64,000 nt of DNA, taken from NCBI GenBank assembly GCA_963681505.1, contig OY811979.1:6705332-6769331 (forward strand), given 5' to 3'. The position numbers and the translations under genes are program-made. This DNA comes from Eunapius fragilis. Its lineage: Eukaryota > Porifera > Demospongiae > Spongillida > Spongillidae. Below, piece by piece: positions 46,521-57,720 of this stretch. A model generated the notes under the pieces. That model did no database searches. It saw nothing but the letters and a program-made list of their open reading frames with translations, and was not told the DNA's origin. Positions within the stretch are counted from its first letter, which is position 1; each line of letters begins with the position of its first letter.

Positions 46521-47922
46521 ACACACTCACACTTAAGGTACGAAAATGCAATATCTCAGGTAGATTAAGGCATGGGTAACACGGCAATAATTGATTTGAT
46601 TGCCTTTAAGCTCTTACTATTTCCCACAGGTAGCAACATTCAAGACCATTTTTTCACCAATGATAGTGAACTGATTGTACATTGTGTATGTGTTTTTTTT
46701 GCCAATGGGTGTATACCTTTGTTAAGGTTTTGAGGTAACAATACGTCTGTACGCGGGCAGCTACCTCGTATGCTTTTGCCGGTAAACTTGACGTACGCCT
46801 TGTTTAACAACTTATGGTTCAAAACAAAGCCACAGCTATCTATAATGTTTCTATCGATTGGGATTTAGAGAATCTACTAACACGGATATGACTGAATAGT
46901 AAACATTGTACCCAGTATAGTGATTATCGCCGTTTCTTTAAAACCGTACCTTGTCCTATAATCATACTTGTTTACAGATGCTGACATGGTCATTTTAACA
47001 TCCTTTTAGCGAACAAAAGTCAAGCTCTAGCCACTATCGGTCGACGAATGGAGCACTCCATGTATATATACGTACTGGTTACCCAAAGCTATCCCCTATC
47101 AAATTTTTTACCACAGCCACTTGCAAGCGTGAGTATATATGTATTGTACTGGTACATAAACGTGACTAGAAAGGTAAGCGTTGTCAATTTCGTTTTCATT
47201 TCAATGTCTCTGTTGTATCACACGACAGTTTGCGAGGGTACATATGCGGTGAGTTACGATAAGAATTCACAGTTGTTGTTCTGTACAGGCGACTCGGAAC
47301 GAAGTTATTCTGAATGCCACCTCGGACTGTTAGTTTGTTTGTTATTCTGTTGTACTTGTGCAAATTATTAAAATTTCGATTGGTTCTAGACTAAATTGGA
47401 TCGGGAACGAGGGGTGGGAGTAGGACAAATACGAAGCGCTTAGTATACGGTGACCGACAAGATAGCCACAAAGGCTTGCTAAGCGACCATGAATGTCACG
47501 TGATCGGTTATATTTCAATATACGCACCCGTGTATATGGTAGGTGCGTATATTTAAGGGGGTATATTAAAATATACGCTATAGATACACTATCGTATAAC
47601 AAATCATTTGCACAGTGTCAGGAAAGTAAAATCACACAGCCACAGGAATTGAGAGTCTGCTCATCATCAAGGACTTCACACCATACTTTAATGTAACTGA
47701 ACAGTTTTTGTGTATGTGTTTGTGTGGCTGTGTACACTGATCAATTAGAAAAATTAATGAAATCTCTGTTACAAATACAATTTTTCACCACACACACACA
47801 CATGATTACATAATGAATAATGGGATATCGAGTTACTCCCTTAGATGCTGGAGTTATGTTGAATCACCTGTGTACACCAGGGTAGTGATGTCCTTGTGTC
47901 TGCCACAAAACTTTTCACGTGT
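46521..47922. other. Intergenic stretch with no supported gene
   Basis: AT-rich. Short open frames near 47048-47371 are not recognisable. Small inverted repeats of the AATATACGC / GCGTATATT kind occur around 47515-47570. It separates the convergent Ig receptor and UHRF1 genes. Confidence 0.45.
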
Positions 47923-48623
47923 CTATCTGCCTGAGCCATAACCTTCAAATATATCCAGCAGAACTTTCTGCAGTTCCTGATTCACCTGAACGGAATAATC
48001 TTTTCCAAGCGTGTGACGGCAGTTTGGGCACGTGTACACCTCTACTGCAAATGAACGTTCCAGACAGACCTGTGTGTGTGCATGCACGTAGTGGTATGCC
48101 CTCGTAGTATTATGTGACCTTGTACAGCTTACCTGACACATGTTGTGGCCACAGTCTGTGGTAACTGGTTTGTAGGTCAACTCCTGGCACACAATACAAT
48201 TAAAAGCCTCTTGTATTCGATTCAGTAGGCCAGCCTTACAATATACAGAGATGGGGAAGAGAGAGGAGTGAAAATGAAACGTTATTATCCACAAGTAGCA
48301 CACATATCATACTGCTTGTGTAGTCTCCAAGAGCAAGTCCCAAACTTTCTTGTTTTTAGCGTCTGCCTTTATCAGAGCTCTCTGGGGCTTGCTAAGCTCA
48401 TATCGAGGCTGCTTGGCAGAAAGCGACACAGAGGAGGGGTCTGGAAGGGGAGTGGTTTGAGTCCCATAGCTGCTTGGGACCAGTCATGTGACCTGCCATA
48501 CCAGCTGCTTTTCTTTTTTCCCCCTTTGTTCCACTGTCCTCATCATCAGAGTGGCTTTGTGGGCAAACTGCCTGAGACTCCAGGAACCCATCAGGAAACT
48601 GTTCAGAGGGAAAGGATGGATGA

Positions 48624-48689
<66 letters not shown>

Positions 48690-51600
48690 GCATTGTAAGT
48701 CCCAACTTCGTAATCTGTTTCTTTCCTTCCGTTGTCCAAGGAGGGTGTGCCTGGGTGTGTGAGAGTGAGGTGGACACACCCTTCAATACACTACACACAT
48801 ACAGGGTCGTCCCTTCTCAGCAAGTACTTCCACACAACAAACCCTGCACTGTCCTTGGCAGGCCAGTACTTCACCACCTGTGAAACCATCATACTGGCTA
48901 TCACAACAGCTCTCAGGCCACACCCACTCAACCTTATAAATGCCATCATATCTGTTCCCTTCATCTGGTGCAAACTTCCTGCCCTTGTAATTTCTAACCT
49001 TCAATGATAAGAAAATACTCACCATGGTAACAGGGCCAGAAGGAACTTATGATAACACAACTTATGATAACACAGAGGCAAGGGATATAACACTTATCAC
49101 TCTCACTGGCTTCCCTTTCTCCCAGTTGGATGCTATAGCTCCTATCTTATCGTCCAGGTCTGCATAACAATTCTTGGCCAGAGCTCTGATAGAAAGCATC
49201 AAAATAAGACCTCATCCTCCCCCTTCCCTTACTTGTTCATGGCAGTAAGCGTCTGGTCCTTAGATTGCTTAGCAGTCCTTCTCTTGTTACCAGTGAGGTC
49301 TCTCCCTCCACTCCCAGAGTACGTAAACTCCTCACCATCATCCTGGAATGACATCATCATATGTATGACATCATACATACGAGATCAGACTGCAATCATT
49401 TTATGCCACAGGTGGTCATAACCATAGCAGATCACCCCTGGGGTGGTCATAACCATAGCAGATCACCCCTGGGGTGGTCATAACCATAGCAGATCACCCC
49501 TGGGGTGGTCATAACCATAGCAGATCACCCCTGGGGTGGTCATAAACACACCTTATCATCCTCATAGCCTCCTGATAGGACAATGGAGTAAGCCCCTTCA
49601 TTCCCACGTCCATGGATACCTGCAACATGAGGTCTGTGTACACCTGCTTCACTCACCTGAGGTAAGGGAAGAGATTGTTCATGGATCATGGCATATTATA
49701 TTAGTCAGTCTCTATCATCACTTTCCCACCACAGACCCTGCTTCCTTTTTTTACAGCTGGCACCAAAACTATCATTATCTAGTTCACCACATACTTGGAC
49801 ACGAAACTTCCAGAGTGATCCCACAGGTACTCCAGGGATGGGGCCAAAATGGTTGGAGGGTACAATGGTGCAGACTTTGGTACGTCCAACACATGCCATC
49901 CCCTGATACACAGGGGGAGAGATGCAACCTTACAAGTGGTGTCTTCCTTCCTCCAGTTGTTCATGGACCAACCTTTCCCCAATCTCTGTTTGTTTTCTGT
50001 TTATTGGAAACCATGTTGGCCTTCTTTTTGGACATCCTCAACTTTTCTCCCGCCCGTACGACCTCAGAGACATCAGTCTTGCACTGTGGACAGTACCTAT
50101 GAGAGGGGACCATCACCACATCATACACCTCTCCTTCCCAATAAGCACACAATCCACACCTCTCCTTCCCAATAAGCACACAATCCACACCTCTCCTTCC
50201 CAATAAGCACACAATCCACACCTCTCCTTCCCAATAAGCACACTCAACACCTCTCTCCTTCCCAATAATCACACACAGTCACACGCACCAATCATCTTCA
50301 TCAGGGACATCAGTGAGGGGTGGATCCAGACACCAGAGGTGGAAGGCCGTATCACACTCGTCACACAAGATCTGCTTATCTGGTTCCTGCTTTCCACCAC
50401 ACACTGAACATGCACAAAACTTGCACTTCTTCTCACGATCATCTTTGCAACGGTCGCAGTCTGGCTTCTTCTGACGTTTCTCACCCTCATCATTGCTTCC
50501 TTCTGCTCCAGGTGATATCTTTGACTCAATACGAAATATCTCGTCCACAAACTTAACTTGCACTTCCTGATCTGCATCTGTAGAATTTCTAGAAGTTAAA
50601 CACTTTAGTAAGCTTCTTGACCAATCAGGCTAGCAGAACCTTGTTATCTATAACCACACCCACATTTCACACGTGCATCTTCCTAGACAACCACACCCAA
50701 ATAAATCTAGAACACCGCTTTTAAATATCCACCCATTCGTCAGCACATACACATAATCCCAGACCAATAGGTACCCCACTACCAGAGAACATAGCTATCC
50801 TACTACCAGACCAATAGGTGCCCTAACTTACCCAGCACACACCCTCTCACACATACCCTCTCCCCAGCACACCATCACTAGCACACACATTCACCATCAT
50901 TAGGGCACACTTACCCCAGCAGTAGCTTGCAAAATATTTTTTTCCCATCGTCTTCCTTCCTAGTAATGATGGCATCATACCAAAAGCCCCTCTGCTTAGG
51001 GGAGTCTGGGTTATAATTCACCATGACAGTCTGGTCCGCACACAGCTGGGTGACCACAGTGGTGTATTTTTGTAACCATGCGTGTCAGGGAAGGGAGAGT
51101 TTAGTGGGCTGGCAGGCATGCAACCCTTAACACACCTGATCCCACTGCATTCTGTATTTGGCCCTGGGCCTCAAATCTGATGGACCCAACTTAACTACTC
51201 CATTCTCTAAGTAGCTGCAGGGTAGAAAATGGTCTGAGCGTAGGAACAAACGCACAACCCCTCTGCATAAACACGTTCCTCTCTCCCTCGTCATAAATGC
51301 ACAGTGATCCCATAAAACCTCTTACTCATCAAACACTACATGGTAGTATGTGTGCAACTCTGGGACAGAGGAACTGCTGCTGGCCTCGTCTGAGATGGGG
51401 GGAGTTTTGACAACCTTGGCCTCAAACCATGCCCCCCATGTTGAGATCTCTCGCATCTAATTTTTCATCAATCTAAAGTTAGGATGTGAGGGGTGTGTGA
51501 AAGGTGAGTGTGGAGAGGCACAAGCTGTTACCTGATAGAGACCATCAGTCACCATATCTTCAACCTTGTCTGCTGTCACAGATGTACATGTCTCCTCTGT

Positions 51601-52224
51601 GCACTGGAAGAGGGTGTGGGGGAAAGAAGTGGATTGGTCATTGATGAAACAAAAAGTAATGTCTTGTAGAAAAATAAAAGATTACGCAACCATGACTACC
51701 ATCCCGTATGTGCTCTTACATTGGGGAGACGCGAGCTCTTTCACAACACAACTGCACCTGTTCACACGTCCCTCCTATCACCCCCGCCCTTCCCTGGTGA
51801 CTACCTCCATCTTGTCCTCACTGTCTTCTGCGCTAGAAGAGTGTTCTTCGGGCAGCTGGGGAACGTTGTGACGAACGAGTAGCTGAATGATGTCGTTGAG
51901 TCCCACGTCATAATCGAACAAAGAGTGACCATTTTCCAGCTAGGTTGGTGTCATGTGTTTTGGGAGAAAAGCAGCGACTATCTCATAGAATTATCAATAC
52001 GCTACTCCAAATTGTCGACAACAGCTAGTGGTAATAACATCGGATAAGAGCACGCGAGTAATTCAACATGCCTGCTTTCCACGGTAAAACAGTCGCTGTT
52101 GGTCCGGAGTCGTATCAAAATCTCTCGACAACGTCTCTCGTAGCTCATCGATAGTTGTCAACTTGCTTAAGTTGTCAACGCGGACGCTTTTGCGTCCATC
52201 CATGGAACGGACCTGAATCCACAT
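47923..52224 (-). CDS. UHRF1: UHRF1-type E3 ubiquitin ligase, 19 exons
   Basis: Links hemimethylated DNA to maintenance methylation and ubiquitinates histone H3 in the nucleus (known for the family). Starts [14 protein letters not shown] at 52224. Domains: ubiquitin-like (exons 1-2, to 51805), tandem Tudor (51472-50915, RGFWYDA), PHD (within 50588-50050), SRA (about 49902-48803, with [11 protein letters not shown] and [10 protein letters not shown]) and RING (48234-47923, CIVCQE..CGHNMC..CPNC), ending GYGSGR like vertebrate UHRF1. Exons: 52072-52224, 51805-51939, 51532-51594, 51326-51472, 51136-51214, 50915-51045, 50289-50588, 49973-50096, 49795-49902, 49552-49656, 49233-49342, ~49101-49185, 48933-48998, 48803-48877, 48688-48750, 48502-48598, 48313-48440, 48133-48234, 47923-48069. 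Phases agree throughout except one extra base in exon 4 (C6 at 51432-51437). About 738 residues versus about 793 in human. Confidence 0.95.
48628..48687. repeat. (CA)n microsatellite at the donor of UHRF1 exon 15
   Basis: About 60 bases of CA. On the minus strand the intron begins inside it, so the 5' splice site is CAG|GTGTGTGTGT. Confidence 0.95.
49410..49545. repeat. ~30-base tandem repeat in a UHRF1 intron
   Basis: About 4.5 copies of GGTGGTCATAACCATAGCAG followed by ATCACCCCTG, between UHRF1 exons 11 and 10. Confidence 0.95.
50120..50262. repeat. ~31-base tandem repeat in a UHRF1 intron
   Basis: Four to five copies of ACCTCTCCTTCCCAATAAGC followed by ACACAATCCAC, between UHRF1 exons 8 and 7. 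Pyrimidine-rich on the plus strand. Confidence 0.95.
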
Positions 52225-53014
52225 AGTCCTTGCTGTTTTGGCCCAGCGCCTGGGTAATACACAACGAAAAGTTTTATCTCGGTACAGGGGTGTGTACAAT
52301 TTGCAACGGGGTGTTTACTGGCTTAATTCGAGACGTGTAAAACAACTCGGTACACGCCCGACGGGAAACATTTTGATGTAGTACAGTTAGTATCGAGCCA
52401 GTTAACGTCCTGTAACGGGACCGTATACTACCTGTAGACGAACAGATGGTATCCTTTTACGGACATAGCTACCGTTAATCCAATTAACTGTTAATACATT
52501 CATTTCAAATGTTCTTAACGCAACAATACACATTATGGCAATACAGAGGTTGTGTCCAGCCATGTGAAAACACAAGTTCAATGTGTTCTCGTTCCACAGT
52601 GTTGACAGCTTGTGTATGCTGAAATGTGCAGTTGTTTCCACACTCATGGACCATTGACACAGCCTTCTGAATTCTCGTGCTGTCTACAGAAAACAGTGTC
52701 CTTGACAGGGTGAAAAGCGGGCATTCATGGTCATTCATAAGTTTTCGTCTGCTAGCTTCTTGCATTGGCAAGAAACCATGTAGTAGGCAAAGGGTACGTC
52801 CTGACTTCAGTTTTACCGTTGCCAGTAGCTGCCCATATGTGAACTGGAATGAGATGAGGGTTCATCATGACAAAAAACATTACTCTCAACTAAGCAATTT
52901 ACCTCACAGAACGAAGGATGTAATTTAACATAATCCTCAGTATGTACACTGCTCTGAACTCCTGCACACTTTATTTTTGAGAGGGCTTTAATAATACACA
53001 TTAAGATAACTTAC
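52225..53014. other. Region between UHRF1 and the GH3 remnant
   Basis: No convincing exon. It includes the likely UHRF1 promoter side (just above 52224), but no core promoter motif could be fixed. GH3 downstream exons expected here were not recognised. Confidence 0.45.
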
Positions 53015-54371
53015 CAGGAAAATTCCATTCATCTCACAGTATTTCAGTCAACAGCTGGTTGTTAGCACAAGCCGGGATTCCGTTGACGCTGTTAGGAATA
53101 TTTAATGGAGTGTGACATCATATGATATCACATGACGACAGACCTGTTATAGCTGCACATAAGGCTCCAGGCACCTGCTTCCACACAGGCCTTGAACTGG
53201 GGGAGGAAGGTCATCCTCCAGTCGCTCACAGTTACCTGTACGGTGGGTGGCGCTGATGGGAATGTGTGATGTAATGAGGGCGTGGTCTTCTCACCACAGC
53301 ATTGAAAGAGTATCTAGACACAGGAATACTCTCAGGACCTCCGTGGACATCAAAGTGCTTGCACCCAGCATTGGCCTTGACATATGTTGGGTTATCTAAT
53401 GGAGTATGCAACAGCATAAACCTTTTAAACACACACACACACACACACACACACGAACACAATCTACCCCCTTGAAGTCCAGTCACAAATGCTCTTGCCA
53501 TGTATCCAGAAAGCCAAGGTCTTCACCATAGGTCTCCTGGGGTAATCCCATACAAGGTATTTACAGGAATGCACAAATCCAAAACATTGACATGATGACA
53601 CATGCACATTACAAACAGCCAGTCAAATGCTCCTTCAATACCACAGAAAAAAGGCACCATGCAAACAAAAAATAGGGTTACTTACCTGGTTTCTTCCCCA
53701 GCGAGGGTCTCTAAGGATATTGATGACTGGGCTCCAGCAGCTCAGACCAGTGTGGAGCCATACACCATGGCGTTGTTGTTCTACAACAGTTACCGTATAA
53801 GGCATGACTGCACTCATTCACACGTGCAGCGCACAACTGACCTTGGCTCTGACCTCCGTAGCGGTAGCATTAGCAACGCTGTAGAGGAGGTCATAGTCGA
53901 AGGTGGCCGTCTGTGTGCAGGGAAAACCAGGTGCCGTGTGGTGAAAGTACAAACAAGCAAACAAACAAAAAAAAAAAAAAAAAAAAAAAAAAAAGCGGTC
54001 TCTTACAAGTCTTAGTGCCTGGGGGAAGGAGGTAGCTGGACCGGCACCAACGTTACCGCTAAGACACTCAGTACCCCACTGATAGGGATCGATGCGCAGG
54101 GCCTTGGAGGGGGGAAAACAGGTCAATTCCGATGTGCAAATAAAGGGAGTAGTGTAAGCTCCTTACTCACTTAGGTCTTACTGTTGTTCTCAGCGCCCCC
54201 ATGAGACATTTGAGGCACCTTGTCCTCGAAGCTTATTCTGCTCACCAGGTCCTTTTGTGCGTTGGGGCAGACCGGAGCAAGCGGGAAGTCCACTGTTACT
54301 ATTTAGCTGCAGTACGGGGTGCATGCATCAGCATTACCTGCACGCGCACACTGAGGGAGAGGTTGGTGTTT
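53015..54371 (-). pseudogene. Glycoside hydrolase family 3 (beta-xylosidase/glucosidase-like), broken
   Basis: GH3 enzymes hydrolyse beta-linked sugars. Minus-strand exons in order: 54338-54371 (NTNLSLSVRV); 54182-54251 (DLVSRISFEDKVPQMSHGGA); 54007-54102 (PYQWGTECLSGNVGAGPATS); 53842-53910 (TFDYDLLYSVANATATEVRA); about 53687-53776 (WSPVINILRDPRWGRNQ); 53295-53395 (AGCKHFDVHGGPESIPVSRY); 53144-53235 (SDWRMTFLPQFKACVEAGAW); 53015-53088 (NGIPACANNQLLTEIL, stop, DEWNF). The block order is that of the GH3 N-terminal barrel. TGA at 53034-53036 sits where the family has Arg. A frame problem also exists around 53750. The C-terminal half, including the nucleophile region, was not found, so this is a truncated pseudogene or a damaged assembly. 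Confidence 0.75.
53969..53994. repeat. Poly-A tract
   Basis: About 25 A preceded by AAACAAAC units, in an intron of the GH3 remnant. Confidence 0.95.
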
Positions 54372-54890
54372 CTGAAAGGAAAGAACGGGCAGTCGCGATA
54401 CTACGCACAGCTCCCTGGCACCGCATGGAGTGCAAACAGCGCACACAGAAGCAACAACATAGCCATTTTAGTAATAAACTATTAATAATAATGCTATTAA
54501 ACTCATCGCTTTGATCTTGATTGCTGACTAGCTACATATATACATCATCATATGTTATGCATGCTTCATTCCCCATGCAATGACAGTAGCACCCATGAAT
54601 TTTCACCATAACTGACTGTATAATAACATACACATACACAGAGCGGAGGCCAAAACACCTTAATCTTGCTCACAAACAAAACAAACAAAACAAACAATAC
54701 AGTGTTCTGCCGCCACCCTCCTCCAGTGACAAGAATTCTTGATCTGCATGGTTATCTGGTTAAGGAACATCTTTTCCAGCTTTGTTCTGGGACTGAACTG
54801 TTACGCCCCCCTGGCACCTGGATCGATGCGTTCAGACAAAATTTGAGTGCTAATCCACTGCACCAATGAATAGAAAAGTAACGGTGGAGG

Positions 54891-54924
<34 letters not shown>

Positions 54925-55473
54925 CAGCAGCAATGCACACTCGTACAGACGCCTAGATTAACAGCAACCACCAGACACTATATAGTAATATACACGTTAC
55001 GTATCTCTAAAACCTACTTAACATACCTCACTCCCACCCCTTTTAACATCACACTATTACCATGGTTCATACACCTTGCTATATATTCATATAGGAGTTT
55101 ACTTTATATGTACTTGTGTACAACTCAGCATCTTCAGCTCAGAGACGCTATTACTTTCCTTTGTATCACGTGCCAAACGTTCGCTCCAGGGCTGTCAACA
55201 GATGGGAACAGTACGTCATTGAGTAGTGGTACAGGATGTAAACAGCCAATAGCAGACTGTATTAACATCCTGTACCTGACAGTAGAAACTGCATCGTTCC
55301 TATATGTAATTCCCATCGATGGCGTACCAGGCTGTGATACGATAATGTGCCGTCATGTAGAAATATACGGGCCTGTACCGACGCGATAACTTTTGGTTGT
55401 GTATCATAGATATGGTAATATAATACTGTTTAATTCTTTAATTAAACCAAGTTAAAAAAAAATACAAAAGTTG
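54372..55473. other. Region with weak open frames and a 28-base poly-G
   Basis: Contains an (AAAC)n patch near 54673-54697 and a poly-G run at 54893-54920. A 93-codon plus-strand frame ends at 55389 (TASFLYVIPIDGVPGCDTIM) and may be a real exon, but no family is recognised. Confidence 0.4.
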
Positions 55474-55691
55474 AATAGACAACTTCACGATCTGATTATT
55501 TTGTACTCCGGATGTGATGTCACCTAGACACTGCGAAGAAGTCCGTTGTTGTCTCTAGCTTTTATTGGGCCCCACAACGATGTAACTATATGAGGCCCAG
55601 TAAAAGCTAGAGACAACAACGGACTTCTTCGTAGTGACTAGGTGACATCACATCCGGAGTACAAAATAATCAGATCGTGAAGTTGTCTATT
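55474..55691. mobile_element. 218-base foldback element (near-perfect hairpin)
   Basis: Arms of about 98 bases (55474-55571 and 55593-55691) are reverse complements with only two or three differences, separated by a loop of about 20 bases (ACAACGATGTAACTATATGA). Outer ends are AATAGACAACTTCACGATC and its complement. There is no coding capacity; a typical palindromic MITE. A target duplication is not obvious. Confidence 0.85.
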
Positions 55692-55816
55692 ACCATTATC
55701 GGTCATCCTTGGATCAATAATGATAGCTATGAATTCGTTAAATAGCGTGGCTTTGGCTAACCGTGCACTACCGTATAACCATCACCTTTCCTCCCCCTAC
55801 CCCCTCCCTTGTACAG

Positions 55817-55969
55817 GTTGATAATTTTGTAAACTTATATTCTTCAAACATACACGAACAAACACAAGCAATGGTGATGCAAACTGTACGCCTCTGTAGT
55901 CCTTTCGACAGGTTGACGGCAGAGGTATCTATCTCTCTCGTAACTGATCATGATACGCAACCTGTTTAA
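55817..55969 (+). CDS. Candidate terminal exon, unrecognised
   Basis: A strong pyrimidine tract (CCTCCCCCTACCCCCTCCC) and ttgtacag acceptor precede an open frame (VDNFVNLYSSNIHEQTQAMV) that ends at a TAA at 55967-55969. It could be the last exon of a gene whose earlier exon lies near 55200-55389, with the hairpin element in the intron. No family recognised. Confidence 0.35.
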   Translation, partial: VDNFVNLYSSNIHEQTQAMVMQTVRLCSPFDRLTAEVSISLVTDHDTQPV

Positions 55970-56706
55970 AAACGAACACGATATGATAACACCAGTCAAT
56001 TGGTCTTGTACTTACCTCCATGGACTGGTGCAAAGCGATAAACTAGAGAGTATGCTTACAAGTTGCAATGCTGTAATGGATGTTACGTAGCGAGTTAAGC
56101 TATGCACAACTTATCTAACCACTTGAGAGAGCTGGATTGAGACAAACACCAATAAAGATCATACACAAACGGGAGTTAACCATACCCGTGTTCGAGAATG
56201 GCCGGCCTCGTACAGTAGGCCTACTCGTACTACATCGCACCCTCTCCAACAGAGAACATGTACTCACACACATTGATAGGCAAAAGTATGCTACCTTCGA
56301 ATTTGTAGTTAATCTGCCGCCATCCACTTTCGAGTGTCTCGCAGCAAAGTTATAGCAGGAAACTCGATCGCGGCTCCTATAATTAAAAAAAAATAATGGA
56401 ATTGAAGAGCAGTACCTTTTGTAAGCCCAAGTTTTTCTTTGCTTCTTTCCCCCTTTTCATGATTAATAGCCTCAGGAAAGAGAAATGTGAATCGTAGCGC
56501 CATTATATTTAGTGAGGAGCATTTTTGAAAAACATCACGCGCATATCTTCTAATTGATGCTCATTTCAATATTAATGTGTGCTTTAACTCTAATGCAATT
56601 TCAATTGTTTTTGCCCGTAAGGGGGCAGGTGACAATCGGCCAGTCACAGGTGTGCTGCATGACCCCTCCCACCACTGAGCCTGACAGGGACCAAGGGTTA
56701 ACTTGG

Positions 56707-57720
56707 TTAGGTTAGGGTAGAAACCCAAAGGGTGCCGTCCAAGTGAAACCGAAATTCCCAAATGGATTGATTCTTGGATGATTGGTTCCAGGTGGTAGTA
56801 CAAAATGGAAATACAGCTGTGTGTGTGTGTGTGTGTCTGTGTATGTAGGGGGTGGTCATTGTGCTGATGCTACCATAGCTGTGTCTGAAGGACTTGTCAG
56901 TGGGCACCGGGTATAGGTGGTACTACTCCACACACCCCAGCCGCTGGATGGTGGAGAGCCCTGGGTGTGCAGCTGTTGCTGCTCTGATCCTGAGGCTGCT
57001 GTGGGTGTTATACTTGGAGGTGTCCTGATCAGTAGTAGGTCTTGCAGGATAGCTCTCATTGTTCTTGACGTGGGTGGGCAACCAGTGTGAAAGTGAAAAG
57101 GGTTGGTGGTGTCGTGCTCACAGTACACAGCAGCACAGCGCAATGACTGGGCAATATGCATGCCCAGTGAGTGTAGCCCATGGATATGATAGCACCTCGT
57201 CCAATTTGGTCAGCCATTGACTTCTTGATGAGAAAATGAACACCATTCTTGACCCAGGTGATATCGCTTCTCATGGGGTGTGGGGTCGAATCCGCCTCTG
57301 GTAGCCAAGGTGTATTCGCTGACCCTCAGGAACCCAACGAAACCAAATGTGAGGGCTGCTCTCTGTTGTGCCTTCTCAGGGGATTGGTCTCTTGTGCCTC
57401 CAGACATCTCAACTGAGAGGCAATCTCTTTGGCCTGAGATGTGCTGGGCACTGAGAACGTTGCATGCCTTTGATGGCTAGGTTCAATGTTGGGTTGCTGT
57501 GGGCTGGATTGCTAAACCCACGAGCAAGGTGGAGGTGGGAGACAGCGGCCAAGTACACCAGGATGGTGTTGGCCTGAAGCATTTGACTGAGATATATGTA
57601 TGCAGCAAAAAGGTTGATGGAGTGCTTGGTTACTGGCAGAGTGGTTAGGTTAAATTTGTGACAGAAGGCGTAGTGCTTCCTGATTCCTGCCCTGGATGTT
57701 GGAGGGGTCACATCTCTGTG
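56707..57720 (-). pseudogene. Tyrosine recombinase of a DIRS-like element, frameshifted
   Basis: Minus-strand pieces: an N-terminal core-binding region (KHYAFCHKFNLTTLPV, YLAAVSHLHLARGF) at 57711-57409; the first catalytic box with FGFVGFLRVSEYTLATRGG at about 57345-57290, containing the conserved Arg; and a second box near 56990 (HSSLRIRAATAA, the H-x-x-R type), then LG and a Tyr-rich end. Tyrosine recombinases replace integrase in DIRS retrotransposons. Three or more frame breaks and a stop between the boxes make it inactive. Confidence 0.78.

Noticed and set aside
48398..48883. Alternative 100-160 codon frames across UHRF1 exons 15-17 and the CA repeat
   Set aside because: They overlap the well-supported UHRF1 exons in other frames and are extended only by the microsatellite.
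49536..50102. 188-codon plus-strand frame
   Set aside because: Antisense to UHRF1 exons 8-10, whose splice phases and SRA/PHD sequence fit.
57280..57310. Possible tRNA T-arm (GGGTCGAATCCGCC)
   Set aside because: No matching acceptor, D or anticodon arms upstream, and the sequence is within the DIRS recombinase frame.
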